In this document: in pieces, positions 26,287 to 34,921 of the stretch
Position numbering within the stretch: the first letter of the stretch is position 1
Layout: every line of letters begins with the position of its first letter
Assembly (NCBI GenBank): GCA_025058735.1
Contig: JANXDX010000025.1
Span: 1-48,140, forward strand
Reading direction: 5' to 3'
Length of the DNA stretch: 48,140 nucleotides
Source of the DNA: Archaeoglobaceae archaeon
GTDB taxonomy: Archaea; Halobacteriota; Archaeoglobi; Archaeoglobales; Archaeoglobaceae
The notes under the pieces: generated by a model
Told to the model about the DNA's origin: nothing
Seen by the model: only the letters and a program-made list of their open reading frames with translations
The model's database searches: none
Translations under genes and position numbers: made by a program

Positions 26287-26361
26287 AGCGGGGTGGGGTA
26301 GTCAGGTTAGCCCGGCGGGCTCATAACCCGCAGATCCGTGGTTCAAATCCACGCCCCGCTA
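26287..26361 (+). tRNA. Initiator tRNA-Met (CAU)
   Basis: Acceptor AGCGGGG pairs with CCCCGCT, giving the A1:U72 pair that marks archaeal initiator tRNAs. The anticodon stem GCGGG/CCCGC has three consecutive G:C pairs beside loop CTCATAA, again an initiator feature. T arm CGTGG-TTCAAAT-CCACG; discriminator A; CCA not encoded. It lies 58 nt after tRNA-Pro. Confidence 0.95.
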
Positions 26362-26392
26362 TCCCCTTTAAATTTTTGTATATACTATTTTT

Positions 26393-27631
26393 ATGATCTT
26401 AGCTAAAGACTTTGATGAAGCAAAATCTTTGCTGACTTCAAAAGTATTGAAAAGTAAAAAATCTTGCAGATCTCGCTTTGGTAATTTTATTTACTCTGAG
26501 CCAACTTTGGTTGTTCTTGAAAAAGTAGAAGATTTGGAAATTGACAGAAGCAGTATCTACTTTAGAACATATGAAAAAAGATTCGAAGAACTCTTTGAAG
26601 TTGCTGAAAAAAAGTTAAAAAATTCTCCTTATACTAGAAGAGTTTCAATACCTATCTGGAGACCAGAAGATCACTACAGTGAAAATCCACCGGCTATAAC
26701 AGAGATTTCTTTTCTTTTTGACGGCGAGTTGCATTTAACAGCTTACCTTAGATCTTTAGAAGTTCTAAGGTACTTTGAACATGATTACGGATTTTTATCT
26801 TACTGCCTGCAAAGGATGAGTGAAAGGACTGGAATGAAAGTTGGAACAATTGCTATGCTTTTAGCAATTCCCCATGTTTATGAGAGGGATGTAAAGGTAG
26901 AAAATTTAGAAACTGATTTTTCAGAATTTTACGGTTATAACAAGTTTGCAACGCACATAGTTGAGGATTACATATCTTCGGCTTGGCATTCGGCTTTAGA
27001 ATTTATTTATAAGTATGGAAAAATGAAAAAAACTGAGTGGGAATTTGAAAAACAAAAAGAATCTCTTTTTGTTCATAGAATGTTTATAGAAGTTAAAAAA
27101 CCTGAAGAAAACGTTTTACATGATAAAGCTCCATTCGATCTAAAGTACGCTATCGACTATACCATGGAATACGTTTTGTACGACTCATTCGATAAACCCA
27201 TAAAAACTGGTTTTCTGAAGGGTGAAGAATATAGTTATGCAGAGAGAGCTAGGTTCTGTGAAAAAGATAAAATAAAAGTTGATCAGCTTTATGAAGCAGT
27301 AAAAAAGCTTAAAGACTATAGAAGAGATTGCTACGTCTGTATTTCTAGACCTTGGGATCTTGAAAGTTCAGATCCTCCATGTTTGAGAGGTTACCAATTT
27401 TTCAGAGATGAGAAAGTTTCAGGAATTTTTTACATGAGATCGAACGATGTTTACGGAGCTATGCATGCAAACATGTTTGCCTTCTCAACTCTAACGAAAT
27501 TGATAGCTGATTACTTTGGATCGAAGCACATTTACTATCACTTTGCAGTAGATGCTCACGTTTATCAAGGTTCACTAGATCTGGTCAAAGAAATTTTGTA
27601 TGGTCGACCAAAACGTTCATTCTTTAGCTAA
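26393..27631 (+). CDS. Tandem thymidylate-synthase-like protein
   Basis: 412 residues with two related halves. The second holds thymidylate-synthase marks: catalytic-type Cys in DPPCLRGYQFF (C330), phosphate-binding FYMRSNDVYGA (R349, S350) and VDAHVY (387-391). The first repeats the pattern with equal spacing but without the Cys: NPPAITEISFLF (A101), AYLRSLEV (R120, S121), IPHVY (159-163). PP-to-RS spacing is 21 residues in both halves and RS-to-HVY 41 versus 40. It may make dTMP from dUMP as a single-chain dimer with one active site. No Shine-Dalgarno precedes the ATG; probably leaderless. Confidence 0.75.
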   Translation: MILAKDFDEAKSLLTSKVLKSKKSCRSRFGNFIYSEPTLVVLEKVEDLEIDRSSIYFRTYEKRFEELFEVAEKKLKNSPYTRRVSIPIWRPEDHYSENPPAITEISFLFDGELHLTAYLRSLEVLRYFEHDYGFLSYCLQRMSERTGMKVGTIAMLLAIPHVYERDVKVENLETDFSEFYGYNKFATHIVEDYISSAWHSALEFIYKYGKMKKTEWEFEKQKESLFVHRMFIEVKKPEENVLHDKAPFDLKYAIDYTMEYVLYDSFDKPIKTGFLKGEEYSYAERARFCEKDKIKVDQLYEAVKKLKDYRRDCYVCISRPWDLESSDPPCLRGYQFFRDEKVSGIFYMRSNDVYGAMHANMFAFSTLTKLIADYFGSKHIYYHFAVDAHVYQGSLDLVKEILYGRPKRSFFS

Positions 27632-27907
27632 GTAAATATTTTAAAATTTCTAAAAAATAATAAAAGATCAAAAAATTTAAAGTTTCCTCTTTGAAAAATT
27701 GACGTTCTGATCGATGCAAAAATTTAAGAACAAAGTTTTCGACCGATGGCTTTAAAGTGCTAAAGATGAAAATTGAAAATAAAAAGATGATGAAGTTACT
27801 GCCAATTCCTCTAGCAAACATCTTTATAAACCTTTCATATTTTTATTATATAAATTAAATAGTTTAAATTTTAAAAATTAAAATATTTAATATATAAAAT
27901 AATCATA
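27632..27907. other. Short AT-rich gap between convergent genes
   Basis: Between the convergent TS-like and guaAb genes. A 65-codon minus-strand frame at 27624-27821 (MFARGIGSNFIIFLFSIFIF...) is hydrophobic only because it is rich in Phe and Ile codons; it lacks a ribosome binding site and I do not call it. The rest is almost pure A/T at 27835-27905 and probably acts as a termination zone for both genes. Confidence 0.5.
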
Positions 27908-28849
27908 TTATTCAAATTCAATCGTTCCAGGAGGTTTATCCGTTACATCGTAAAGAACCCTTGTAACTTCAGGAACTTCTCTTACTACTCTGTTTACAAT
28001 TCTCCTAAATCTTTCGTAAGGTATTTCTACAAATTTAGCATCAACAGCATCTTGCGAATCCACGATCCTTAGAGCTACTATGTATCCGTAAACTCTTTTC
28101 CAATCTCTTACACCTGTAGCTTTTGCATCGATCAAAACAGCAAAACTTTGAAAAGCTTTCAAATCGTTAGTCTCTTCTTCTACTATTTTTGTAACTTTTT
28201 TCAAAATTTCAAGTTTTTCCCAAGTAACTTCGCCTACTATTCTTATCGCTAATCCAGGACCTGGAAAAGGTCTTCTTTCTACAATCTCTTTTGGTAACCC
28301 CAATTCTCTTGCGACCAATCTTACCTGCCACTTGTAAAGATCTTTTATAGGTTCTAGAACTTTGAATCCATATTTCTCAGTTTTTATTCCTATTTGCTCT
28401 AAAACGTTGTGTTGAGTTTTTATACCTTTAACAGTTTCAAATATGTCTGCAGCGATCGTTCCCTGAACGACGTATTCAGCATTAAATTTTCTTGCAGCAT
28501 TTCCTAAAGCTTTGTAAAAAGCTTCTCTAAAAGCTAATCTTTTCTCTTCTGCATCTATCTTTCCTTTAAGAGCTTTTAAGACTTCATCCCTTGCATCGTA
28601 TATAAATGGATCTAATCCTAAATTTTTCAAAGTTTCAACGACTTTTTCAGCCTCTCCAATTCTTCTAAGACCATCTTCAATGTAAACTGCTTTTATTTTT
28701 TTATTTAAAGCTTTAGATACTAGTAAAGCTGAAACAGTGCTATCAACTCCACCTGAGCATGCTGCAACTATTTTTTCATCTTTTACATTTTTCAAGATAG
28801 ATCTTATTTCTTCCAACTTTTTGTTCACATACTCTTTTGCATCGAACAC
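27908..28849 (-). CDS. guaAb: GMP synthase subunit B (ATP-pyrophosphatase)
   Basis: 313 residues; converts XMP, ATP and ammonia to GMP. The PP-loop is VAACSGGVDSTVSALL, the C-terminal dimerisation domain shows RRPFPGPGLAIRIVGEVTWE and RVLYDVTDKPPGTIEFE. Archaea encode GMP synthase as two proteins; the glutaminase subunit GuaAa is not in the window. It is divergent from the nitroreductase with 46 bp between them. Confidence 0.97.
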   Translation of the reverse strand: MFDAKEYVNKKLEEIRSILKNVKDEKIVAACSGGVDSTVSALLVSKALNKKIKAVYIEDGLRRIGEAEKVVETLKNLGLDPFIYDARDEVLKALKGKIDAEEKRLAFREAFYKALGNAARKFNAEYVVQGTIAADIFETVKGIKTQHNVLEQIGIKTEKYGFKVLEPIKDLYKWQVRLVARELGLPKEIVERRPFPGPGLAIRIVGEVTWEKLEILKKVTKIVEEETNDLKAFQSFAVLIDAKATGVRDWKRVYGYIVALRIVDSQDAVDAKFVEIPYERFRRIVNRVVREVPEVTRVLYDVTDKPPGTIEFE

Positions 28850-28895
28850 ACTGCAGCTAGGCTAAAGTTTTTAAAATTTTCTTACAACTTGAAGC

Positions 28896-29417
28896 ATGAA
28901 AGAATGCTTAAAGTTGTTGTTCGAAAGAGTATCCATAAGGAAATTTAAGAGCGATGATGTGAGCGATGAAATTGTTAAAACTTTGCTTGAAGCTGGAAAT
29001 GCAGCTCCATCAGCTGGAAACTTGCAGGCTAGAGATTTTGTTGTTGTAAGAGATCCTGATAGAAAATTGAAATTAGCGAAAGCTGCATTAAATCAAATGT
29101 TCATAGCAGAGGCTCCGGTAGTTATAGTTGTCTGTGCAAATTATCCTAAAAGTATGAGAGTTTATGGTGAAAGAGGTAAACTTTACGCTGAACAAGATGC
29201 TACTGCTGCAGTAGAAAATATTCTTCTAGCTGTAACAGCTCTAGGATTGGGTGCAGTCTGGATTGGAGCTTTCAGTGAAGGAAAAGTGTCTGAAATCTTA
29301 AACTTACCAAATTATGTTAGACCAATAGCTATGATACCTATCGGTTATCCAGCTGAAAAACCTTCGAAGAGAAGTAGGTATCCAATAGAGTATCTAACAC
29401 ATTACGAAACTTGGTAA
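28896..29417 (+). CDS. Nitroreductase-family FMN oxidoreductase
   Basis: 173 residues with the FMN-binding pattern of the nitroreductase family: [60 protein letters not shown] and a closing [16 protein letters not shown]. Such enzymes reduce nitro groups, quinones or flavins with NAD(P)H, or act in cofactor synthesis; the substrate cannot be told. The next gene is on the same strand after 166 nt of AT-rich DNA and probably has its own promoter. Confidence 0.88.
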   Translation: MKECLKLLFERVSIRKFKSDDVSDEIVKTLLEAGNAAPSAGNLQARDFVVVRDPDRKLKLAKAALNQMFIAEAPVVIVVCANYPKSMRVYGERGKLYAEQDATAAVENILLAVTALGLGAVWIGAFSEGKVSEILNLPNYVRPIAMIPIGYPAEKPSKRSRYPIEYLTHYETW

Positions 29418-29583
29418 AAGAAGTTGAAAATATTTTCTTTTTTACTAATAATTTAATTGGAGTTAAAATATTATTAATATATATTTTTATTTATTTAATA
29501 AAATAAATAGTATTTTTTAAGAGTCAAAACTTGTTCAGAAAAATTCATATACTAGGAGATGAAAAGCTTAAAGGGGATAAAAA

Positions 29584-30204
29584 ATGTTACTCGTAGGTGA
29601 GGGGGATGATCTAGAACCTCCAGACAGTTTTCTTAAAAAGAAACCTAAGTCAGATGTTCTGAACCTTGTCGGTGATTACAGGTTTTTGACCGTTGGATAT
29701 TTTGTTTCGCTTCATGCGGAAGAAAACGGTTGTAAAGTTTTTCCACAAACAAAAGATGCGCTCGATATTTATAGGGCGGCTGTTTTTATCGAAAGATTGA
29801 AAAAATCTGGTATAAAAGTTCCAGAATTCAAGATAATTTATAAACCAGAACCAGAAACATGTGTACTAGCACCTATGAACCCTTTTTCTAAAAACTCTGT
29901 TAAGATTGTTAAAAATGATTATCAATATATAAAAGCTTTTAAAAAAATAGGAATCGGGAAATATCCAGTAGTACAGCTGAAAGCTGATAAGGTTGAAGAG
30001 GTTAAGATCTTTTTAAATAAAGCCGACAAAACTGAATTTGATTGGCTTGCTAGAGCTATTTTTAAAGAATTTGGTGTACCACTTGGAAAAGTTTTAATAG
30101 CAGATGATTACAAACCTTTCTACTTCATGCCGATAGAAAAAAAAGAAATAAGGTTAGATTTGATCTTTGAGGAGCTAAAAAATGAGAATAGGCTGTTTTG
30201 TTGA
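29584..30204 (+). CDS. RLAN-domain protein (RimK-like ATP-grasp N-terminal domain)
   Basis: 206 residues resembling the RLAN domain that precedes RimK-type ATP-grasp domains in longer bacterial proteins. Visible: MLLVGEGDDLEPPDSFLKKK, DVLNLVGDYRFLTVGYFVSL, a LHAEENGCKVFPQTKDAL stretch, then an SYNTHETASE-like tail with DWLARAIFKEFGVPLGKVLI. Here the domain is a separate gene that overlaps the ATP-grasp gene by 23 nt, so the two proteins are probably made together and form one enzyme. GGGGAT lies 5 nt before the ATG. Catalytic role of RLAN is unknown. Confidence 0.75.
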   Translation: MLLVGEGDDLEPPDSFLKKKPKSDVLNLVGDYRFLTVGYFVSLHAEENGCKVFPQTKDALDIYRAAVFIERLKKSGIKVPEFKIIYKPEPETCVLAPMNPFSKNSVKIVKNDYQYIKAFKKIGIGKYPVVQLKADKVEEVKIFLNKADKTEFDWLARAIFKEFGVPLGKVLIADDYKPFYFMPIEKKEIRLDLIFEELKNENRLFC

Positions 30205-31045
30205 ATCATACAATTTTAAGTTTAAAGAAGAGGCAGAAGCTCTTCAAATATTCGTAAAAACTGCAAAAAAAATGGGTCACGAACTTGAATTAGTTGGAAA
30301 AGAGATCTTAAGAAAAATGGACAAATATGATTCAATTTTTATTAGAGCAACGACAGACCCTCTGTTAACTGCTTTTGTTGTTTCAAGATTGGCTGAAGAG
30401 ATGGGCAAAAATGTTATAGATGATTCAGAAAGTATAAGGATTTGTTCTGACAAAATATCTTTACACTACAAGTTTCAGAAAAACGAGATACCTACTCCAA
30501 AAACAATTTTATTTTTTGGAGATTATGAAAATTTGGAGGATTACGCTGAACAGCTAGGTTATCCTGTAGTTGTGAAAAAACCGAACTCAAGATTTTCTCT
30601 CTACGTTGAAAAAGCAAACAATTATGAAGAACTTTTAAGTATTACTAAAAAATTTATGAGGAAGTGTAGAGCAGTTCTACTTCAGGAATACATTCCAACA
30701 AACTTTGACTGGAGAATTGGTGTTCTAAGAAACAAACTTCTTTATGCTTGCAAGTATGTGATGGCGAAAGGTGCTTGGAAAATACACGATATAGTAAATG
30801 GAAGAAGAGTTTATTGTGACGTTAAAGCAGTGAAAGTTGATAATTTATCATTAAAACTGAAAAATGTAGCTTTAAAGGCTGCAAAAAGTGTTGGCGATGG
30901 ACTGTATGGAATAGATATCAAAGAAGTGAATGGAAAGTTTTACGTCATAGAGGTTAACGATAACCCCTCTATAGGACATGGATGGGAAGATAGGAAAAAT
31001 CCTGAACTCTATGAGGAGATACTAATTGCATTAACTGAAACATAA
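30182..31045 (+). CDS. RimK-type ATP-grasp ligase
   Basis: 287 residues of ATP-grasp fold, RimK group: LRKMDKYDSIFIRATTDPLL in the pre-ATP-grasp region, DSESIRICSDKISLHYKF, the nucleotide-binding YPVVVKKPNSRFSL, LQEYIPTNFDWRIGVLR and the metal site DIKEVNGKFYVIEVNDNPS (E257, N259). RimK-type enzymes join a carboxylate to an amine through an acyl phosphate, often adding glutamate. GAGGAG precedes the ATG inside the RLAN gene. The acceptor molecule is unknown; the convergent GCS2 ligase suggests a peptide-like metabolite. Confidence 0.88.
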   Translation: MRIGCFVESYNFKFKEEAEALQIFVKTAKKMGHELELVGKEILRKMDKYDSIFIRATTDPLLTAFVVSRLAEEMGKNVIDDSESIRICSDKISLHYKFQKNEIPTPKTILFFGDYENLEDYAEQLGYPVVVKKPNSRFSLYVEKANNYEELLSITKKFMRKCRAVLLQEYIPTNFDWRIGVLRNKLLYACKYVMAKGAWKIHDIVNGRRVYCDVKAVKVDNLSLKLKNVALKAAKSVGDGLYGIDIKEVNGKFYVIEVNDNPSIGHGWEDRKNPELYEEILIALTET

Positions 31046-31120
31046 TTTTTGTTAACAAATTTCTCAAAAACTATTTAAATCTTCTAGTATATTCTATTTG
31101 CAGAAATTTTCGGTGGTTCT

Positions 31121-32258
31121 ATGATCAGCAAACTGTTAGCATGCGAAACTCTCATCGGTATCTCTTGGGGAGTTGTACTTAGCATATACGCTCCAACTTT
31201 AGTAGCTAGCAGTGTTTCTTATTCTTTAGCAATGATTTTTGCCACTCTATCTTCAATAGTAGCTTCTATCTTAACGGGTTTAGCTTTAAGCAAAAAGATC
31301 AACTTGATGCCACTAGTTTCTATAGCACTGATTTTAGCAACGGTGTGCGATGCAAAATGTTTGCCATTTCTCATAGGATTTGCAGTTGGAGTACATGGAG
31401 TCTACGTTGTCTACGTTTCGGGTGCAAAAGAATTTAGAGGTTACTCTCTATCTTACTCTCTAAGTCTTTTTGGGATATCTTTAGGAGCTATACTCTTTAT
31501 CCTTGGAATTCCAAAAGAAATTCTAGCTTTGTTATCTTTAGCTGGAGTTTTTTATCCAGAAGTTGTAAAAAAGACAGATAGAAGAGAAGAGAGCAGAGTA
31601 CCTCTAGCTATAACACTACTTCGGCGTAGCTGTAGGCTTTTCAGCTCTTAACATAGATTACTACGTTTTGTTGAAATTCGACATAAGTGAAAAAGATCTG
31701 GCTTTACTACTTTCAATAGGTTCAATAGCGGCCGCATTCTCAACTGTAGCATTTTACAGATTTATAAAAAATTACACTAAAGCTCATTTCTTAAGTATAG
31801 CTCTGCAGGCAGTTCTATTTCTACTGATTGCAGCAATCCCAGTATTTTTAATAGTAATTTTACTATACGCTATCAGAGAAGCATCTTCAATATTTGCAGA
31901 AGCTACGCTAGATACAGTACTACTCAAAGATAGCAGTGGGATCAAAATATCTGAATTCTTTATACTTTGGGAAATCTCTACTGGTATAGGAAAAGCTTTT
32001 GGTAGTTATCTGGCAGAGTACAGTCTATCTTTACCACTTATCTTAGCCTCTATAACTTTTTTTGTCTATCTCTTAAGTATTCGCAAAGATTCAATTCAAA
32101 AACTTTCTCTATTTCGTACTCTTCAACCTTCAAAATCTCTTCAAGTTCAGATCTATCTAGATCTAGTATCAATCGTACTATGTTTTCTAAAGCTCTACAA
32201 AGTTGCTCCTCGTACAACTTTTGATCCTCTTTTAACAGAGAAACCAGTGGACATATAG
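31121..32258 (+). pseudogene. MFS-type transporter, interrupted by a frameshift
   Basis: A multi-helix transporter in two frames. Frame one (31121-31651) gives about five helices from MISKLLACETLIGISWGVVL and ends falsely at 31651. From about 31612 the following frame continues HYFGVAVGFSALNIDYYVLL with further helices to FFVYLLSIRK near 32090. One missing base around 31610-31648 would restore a single frame. The second frame then runs on, antisense to the YkgJ gene, to 32258, so its natural end may also be lost. GGTGGT precedes the first ATG. It could be a real pseudogene, a sequencing error or recoding; it would export or import a solute. Confidence 0.6.
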
Positions 32259-32547
32259 TAGGTTTTTTTATATAGATCTCTAACTTTTCGTTTTTCAAAT
32301 CAAAAGTAAATGGACCTGCAACGCAAGTTTCAGGCTTTACATTGTGAACAGAACATTTTCCATCGATAAAAAATATGCAAAATCCATCTTCTCTGACTTT
32401 TGGATATCTATATTTTTTATACTCGAAGTTTTCTAACTTTGCTCCAGCGTTCAGTAGTATTTCCAACCTTCTCTTCGTAATTGGAGGTTTCGCATCTTTA
32501 CAGCAAATCCCTCCACATTTGGAGCATATAAAGTAGAAATCTGTCAT
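32050..32547 (-). CDS. YkgJ-family cysteine-cluster protein
   Basis: 165 residues of the YkgJ/UPF0153 family, whose Cys residues bind zinc or iron-sulfur. The cluster is FICSKCGGICC (C8, C11, C15, C16) with GFCIFFIDGKCSVHNVKPETC (C57, C65, C75), read here in its key residues. Function is unproven. Its ATG overlaps the GCS2 stop (ATGA), which makes it the third gene of a permease-GCS2-YkgJ operon. Its 3' third overlaps the run-on frame of the transporter. Confidence 0.85.
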   Translation of the reverse strand: MTDFYFICSKCGGICCKDAKPPITKRRLEILLNAGAKLENFEYKKYRYPKVREDGFCIFFIDGKCSVHNVKPETCVAGPFTFDLKNEKLEIYIKKPTICPLVSLLKEDQKLYEEQLCRALENIVRLILDLDRSELEEILKVEEYEIEKVFELNLCEYLRDRQKKL

Positions 32548-33638
32548 AAAAACACCTTATTTTTTTCTAAACATTTAGATAGCTTCAAATAAATTCTTAA
32601 AATTTCATCTCTATCGAAATTTTTAATTTTTTCAACTATCCTTTCAGAAACGGCTCCATTTTTTATCTTCTCTTTCACAATTCTTAGATATCTCCTCTCC
32701 TCACAGTCAGCATTCTTGATAGCGACTTTGTAAAGTTCTTTAAGCTCATCTCTTAAAGCTAAAGTTCCATGCTTTATAGCTAGATCAATCCTCTTTAAAA
32801 TTTCATCTCTGTTCATCTCTTTTATATCTGCTCTGATCAAAGATCTTATGAATGCTGCAACAGCTACATCACTCTTAATACACTCCTGCTCATCCATTAC
32901 CTTTATCTCCAAACATTTCCTTGTAAACCTGAAGATTACGCCTCTTGAATTTACCCACTCTCCACAAAGAACTTCTGCACCTCTTTTTCTCAGTTCTTCA
33001 TATATTCTTTCTAAAATCACTTTGTACTCTCCGATCGAACTTATTCTTTCTGGAACTATGTCGTTGCAGATAATTGGAATTTCTTTCTGGTTTATTCTGT
33101 AGAAATAAAGCCTAGAGCTTGCAAAAAAACGCTTACCTTCGCATATCGGTGACGATGAAGCTAGGGCTGCTATATAAGGAAGAAGAACTGTTAGCTTGTT
33201 GTGCAATTCTATAGCCTCTTTTTCGTTCTTGTAACGCAAGTTTAGCTGAAAACTTTGAATGTTTACCCATCCATGCTGTTTAATATTGAAAAGTCTGTCG
33301 TAAGTTTCGTAAAGTATTCTATCTCTATGATCCCAAACCTTGGCATCTTCAGGTTTTAAAAACGGATGCATTCCAGTTCCAATTAATCTAGAATCTAAAT
33401 AGCACATGAGTTCTTGAAGACCTTCAAACATAGTATCTTCAAATTCTGATAAACTTTGAAAAGGCTCTGTAGGTTTCAACTCGATCACGTGTTTTTGTAA
33501 CTCTTTTCCAACACAAACTTTTGAAAGCTTTGCCTCGTTTGCAAACCTTCCGCGGATTTTTTTTATCAAAAGATCAGCTATTGGCATAGGTTTTAGTTCA
33601 TCATCTACTATCATGAACTCGTGCTCAGGGCCGATCAT
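32544..33638 (-). CDS. GCS2-family carboxylate-amine ligase
   Basis: 364 residues of the glutamate-cysteine ligase family 2 (YbdK-like). The metal-binding acidic residues sit in IGPEHEFMIVDDEL (E5, E7) and in HVIELKPTEPF (E53); GWVNIQSFQLNLRY and LPYIAALASSSPICEGKRFF are further family blocks, with CLEIKVMDEQECIKSDVAVA late. The family forms a gamma-type amide between a glutamate-like carboxylate and an amine. Bacterial homologues occur beside RLAN-RimK genes, as here, so the two ligases may act in one pathway. It is coupled to both neighbours by ATGA overlaps. Confidence 0.83.
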   Translation of the reverse strand: MIGPEHEFMIVDDELKPMPIADLLIKKIRGRFANEAKLSKVCVGKELQKHVIELKPTEPFQSLSEFEDTMFEGLQELMCYLDSRLIGTGMHPFLKPEDAKVWDHRDRILYETYDRLFNIKQHGWVNIQSFQLNLRYKNEKEAIELHNKLTVLLPYIAALASSSPICEGKRFFASSRLYFYRINQKEIPIICNDIVPERISSIGEYKVILERIYEELRKRGAEVLCGEWVNSRGVIFRFTRKCLEIKVMDEQECIKSDVAVAAFIRSLIRADIKEMNRDEILKRIDLAIKHGTLALRDELKELYKVAIKNADCEERRYLRIVKEKIKNGAVSERIVEKIKNFDRDEILRIYLKLSKCLEKNKVFL

Positions 33639-34840
33639 AGTAAGTACAGCAGTATATCACCAGCTATTACACTTAAAACAGTTACTGGAACTCCGACCTT
33701 TAGGTATTCACTGAAAGTCACAACAACTCCTCTCCTTGCAGCACTTTCAACGACGATCAGGTTTGCAACACTACCTATTATCGTTAAGTTCCCAGCAAAA
33801 GTTGACGCCATCGCTAGCAAATACCATATATCTCCACCGATCGATTTTGCAGCTGGAATAGATAGCATAACAAATGGAACGTTGCTAACTAAATTGCTTC
33901 CAACTACGGTTAGCATGGAAATGTAAAGATATGATTCAAAAGATCCGGTGAATTTGAAAGCTTCCAAGATCAAGTTTCCATAGTATTTTTCAAAAGCATG
34001 AGTTACTATAAACAAGTTGCAGAACAAAAGCAAAAGCCCCCAGTCTACTCTATCCAAAACTTCCTTTGGATGTCTTCCTCCGATCAAAAATAGAGCAGTT
34101 GCACCGATCATCGCAGATAAACTTATTGGATAAATTTCTGTTATAAAAAAAATCAAGACCAAAACAAAAACTGCAAGACTCTTTTTTGCAAGATTTTTGT
34201 CAAAATAATAACTACTTTCTTCATACACAACTTCTTTGTGTAAATTTTTTTTATATAAAAAATATATAATAAAAAATGCTATAATTAAGCCAGCCAAGCT
34301 CGACGGTAAAACGTTTATAACAAATTCTACAAAGTTAATTTTTGATGCAATTCCTATAAGCATGTTTTGTGGATTTCCTACAATAGTAGCTGCGCTCCCA
34401 ATGTTAGCAGAGACTGCTAAAGCTATAAGTAAAGGTATTGCGTTTATCTTCGATATAGAGGAAATTCTGAGTATAACTGGAGTCATAAAAACGCAGATCG
34501 TATCGTTGACGAATAGAGCTGATAAAAAACCTGAGGAAAATATGATCGTTGCGAGTAACTTTTTACCGTTTTTTGCAAACTTCAAGATCTTGTAAGCTAA
34601 GAAATCGAAAAACCCTGAAATTCCTAGGTAAGCTACAATTATCATCATACCTAGAAGTAACATTATTGTATGAAAATCTATAGATAAAAAAGCTTCATCC
34701 AAAGTTAGAGCTCCAGAGACTAATATTAGAGTAGCTCCAATAGTTGACGCCGCAGGTCTTCCAAACTTTTTAGATACGCTTTGAAAGGATAGAAAAGCAT
34801 AAGTTAGAAAGAATATGATCAGTACGGCTAGATCGATCAT
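33635..34840 (-). CDS. ArsB/NhaD-type (ion transporter superfamily) permease
   Basis: 401 residues, about 11 membrane helices. Family features: ASTIGATLILVSGALTLDEA, the paired re-entrant SALFVNDTICVFMTPVILRI and SANIGSAATIVGNPQNMLIG, and the second-half copy SNLVSNVPFVMLSIPAAKSI. This superfamily moves anions or exchanges Na+/H+ (ArsB, NhaD, P-protein, CitM). I choose ATG 34838-34840, six bases after GAGGAG, over an upstream TTG. As first gene of the operon with GCS2 it may move the substrate or product of the ligase; that is inference. Confidence 0.85.
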   Translation of the reverse strand: MIDLAVLIIFFLTYAFLSFQSVSKKFGRPAASTIGATLILVSGALTLDEAFLSIDFHTIMLLLGMMIIVAYLGISGFFDFLAYKILKFAKNGKKLLATIIFSSGFLSALFVNDTICVFMTPVILRISSISKINAIPLLIALAVSANIGSAATIVGNPQNMLIGIASKINFVEFVINVLPSSLAGLIIAFFIIYFLYKKNLHKEVVYEESSYYFDKNLAKKSLAVFVLVLIFFITEIYPISLSAMIGATALFLIGGRHPKEVLDRVDWGLLLLFCNLFIVTHAFEKYYGNLILEAFKFTGSFESYLYISMLTVVGSNLVSNVPFVMLSIPAAKSIGGDIWYLLAMASTFAGNLTIIGSVANLIVVESAARRGVVVTFSEYLKVGVPVTVLSVIAGDILLYLL

Positions 34841-34921
34841 AACGCTCCTCAACTCGGCATATGAACTAGCTGAGTATTTAAGCCTTTTTGATAATATAAA
34901 AAATGTTCAAAAAAGTATTTT

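Noticed and set aside
27624-27821. A 65-codon hydrophobic minus-strand frame
   Set aside because: Phe/Ile-rich composition follows from AT-rich sequence; no ribosome binding site and it lies in a convergent terminator zone.
26041-29515. Similar AT-only strings in several gaps, for example near 26050 and 29495 (TTAATAAAATAAA...TAGTAT)
   Set aside because: Shared low-complexity A/T runs are expected by chance in gaps of this composition; no defined unit or flanking repeats were seen.
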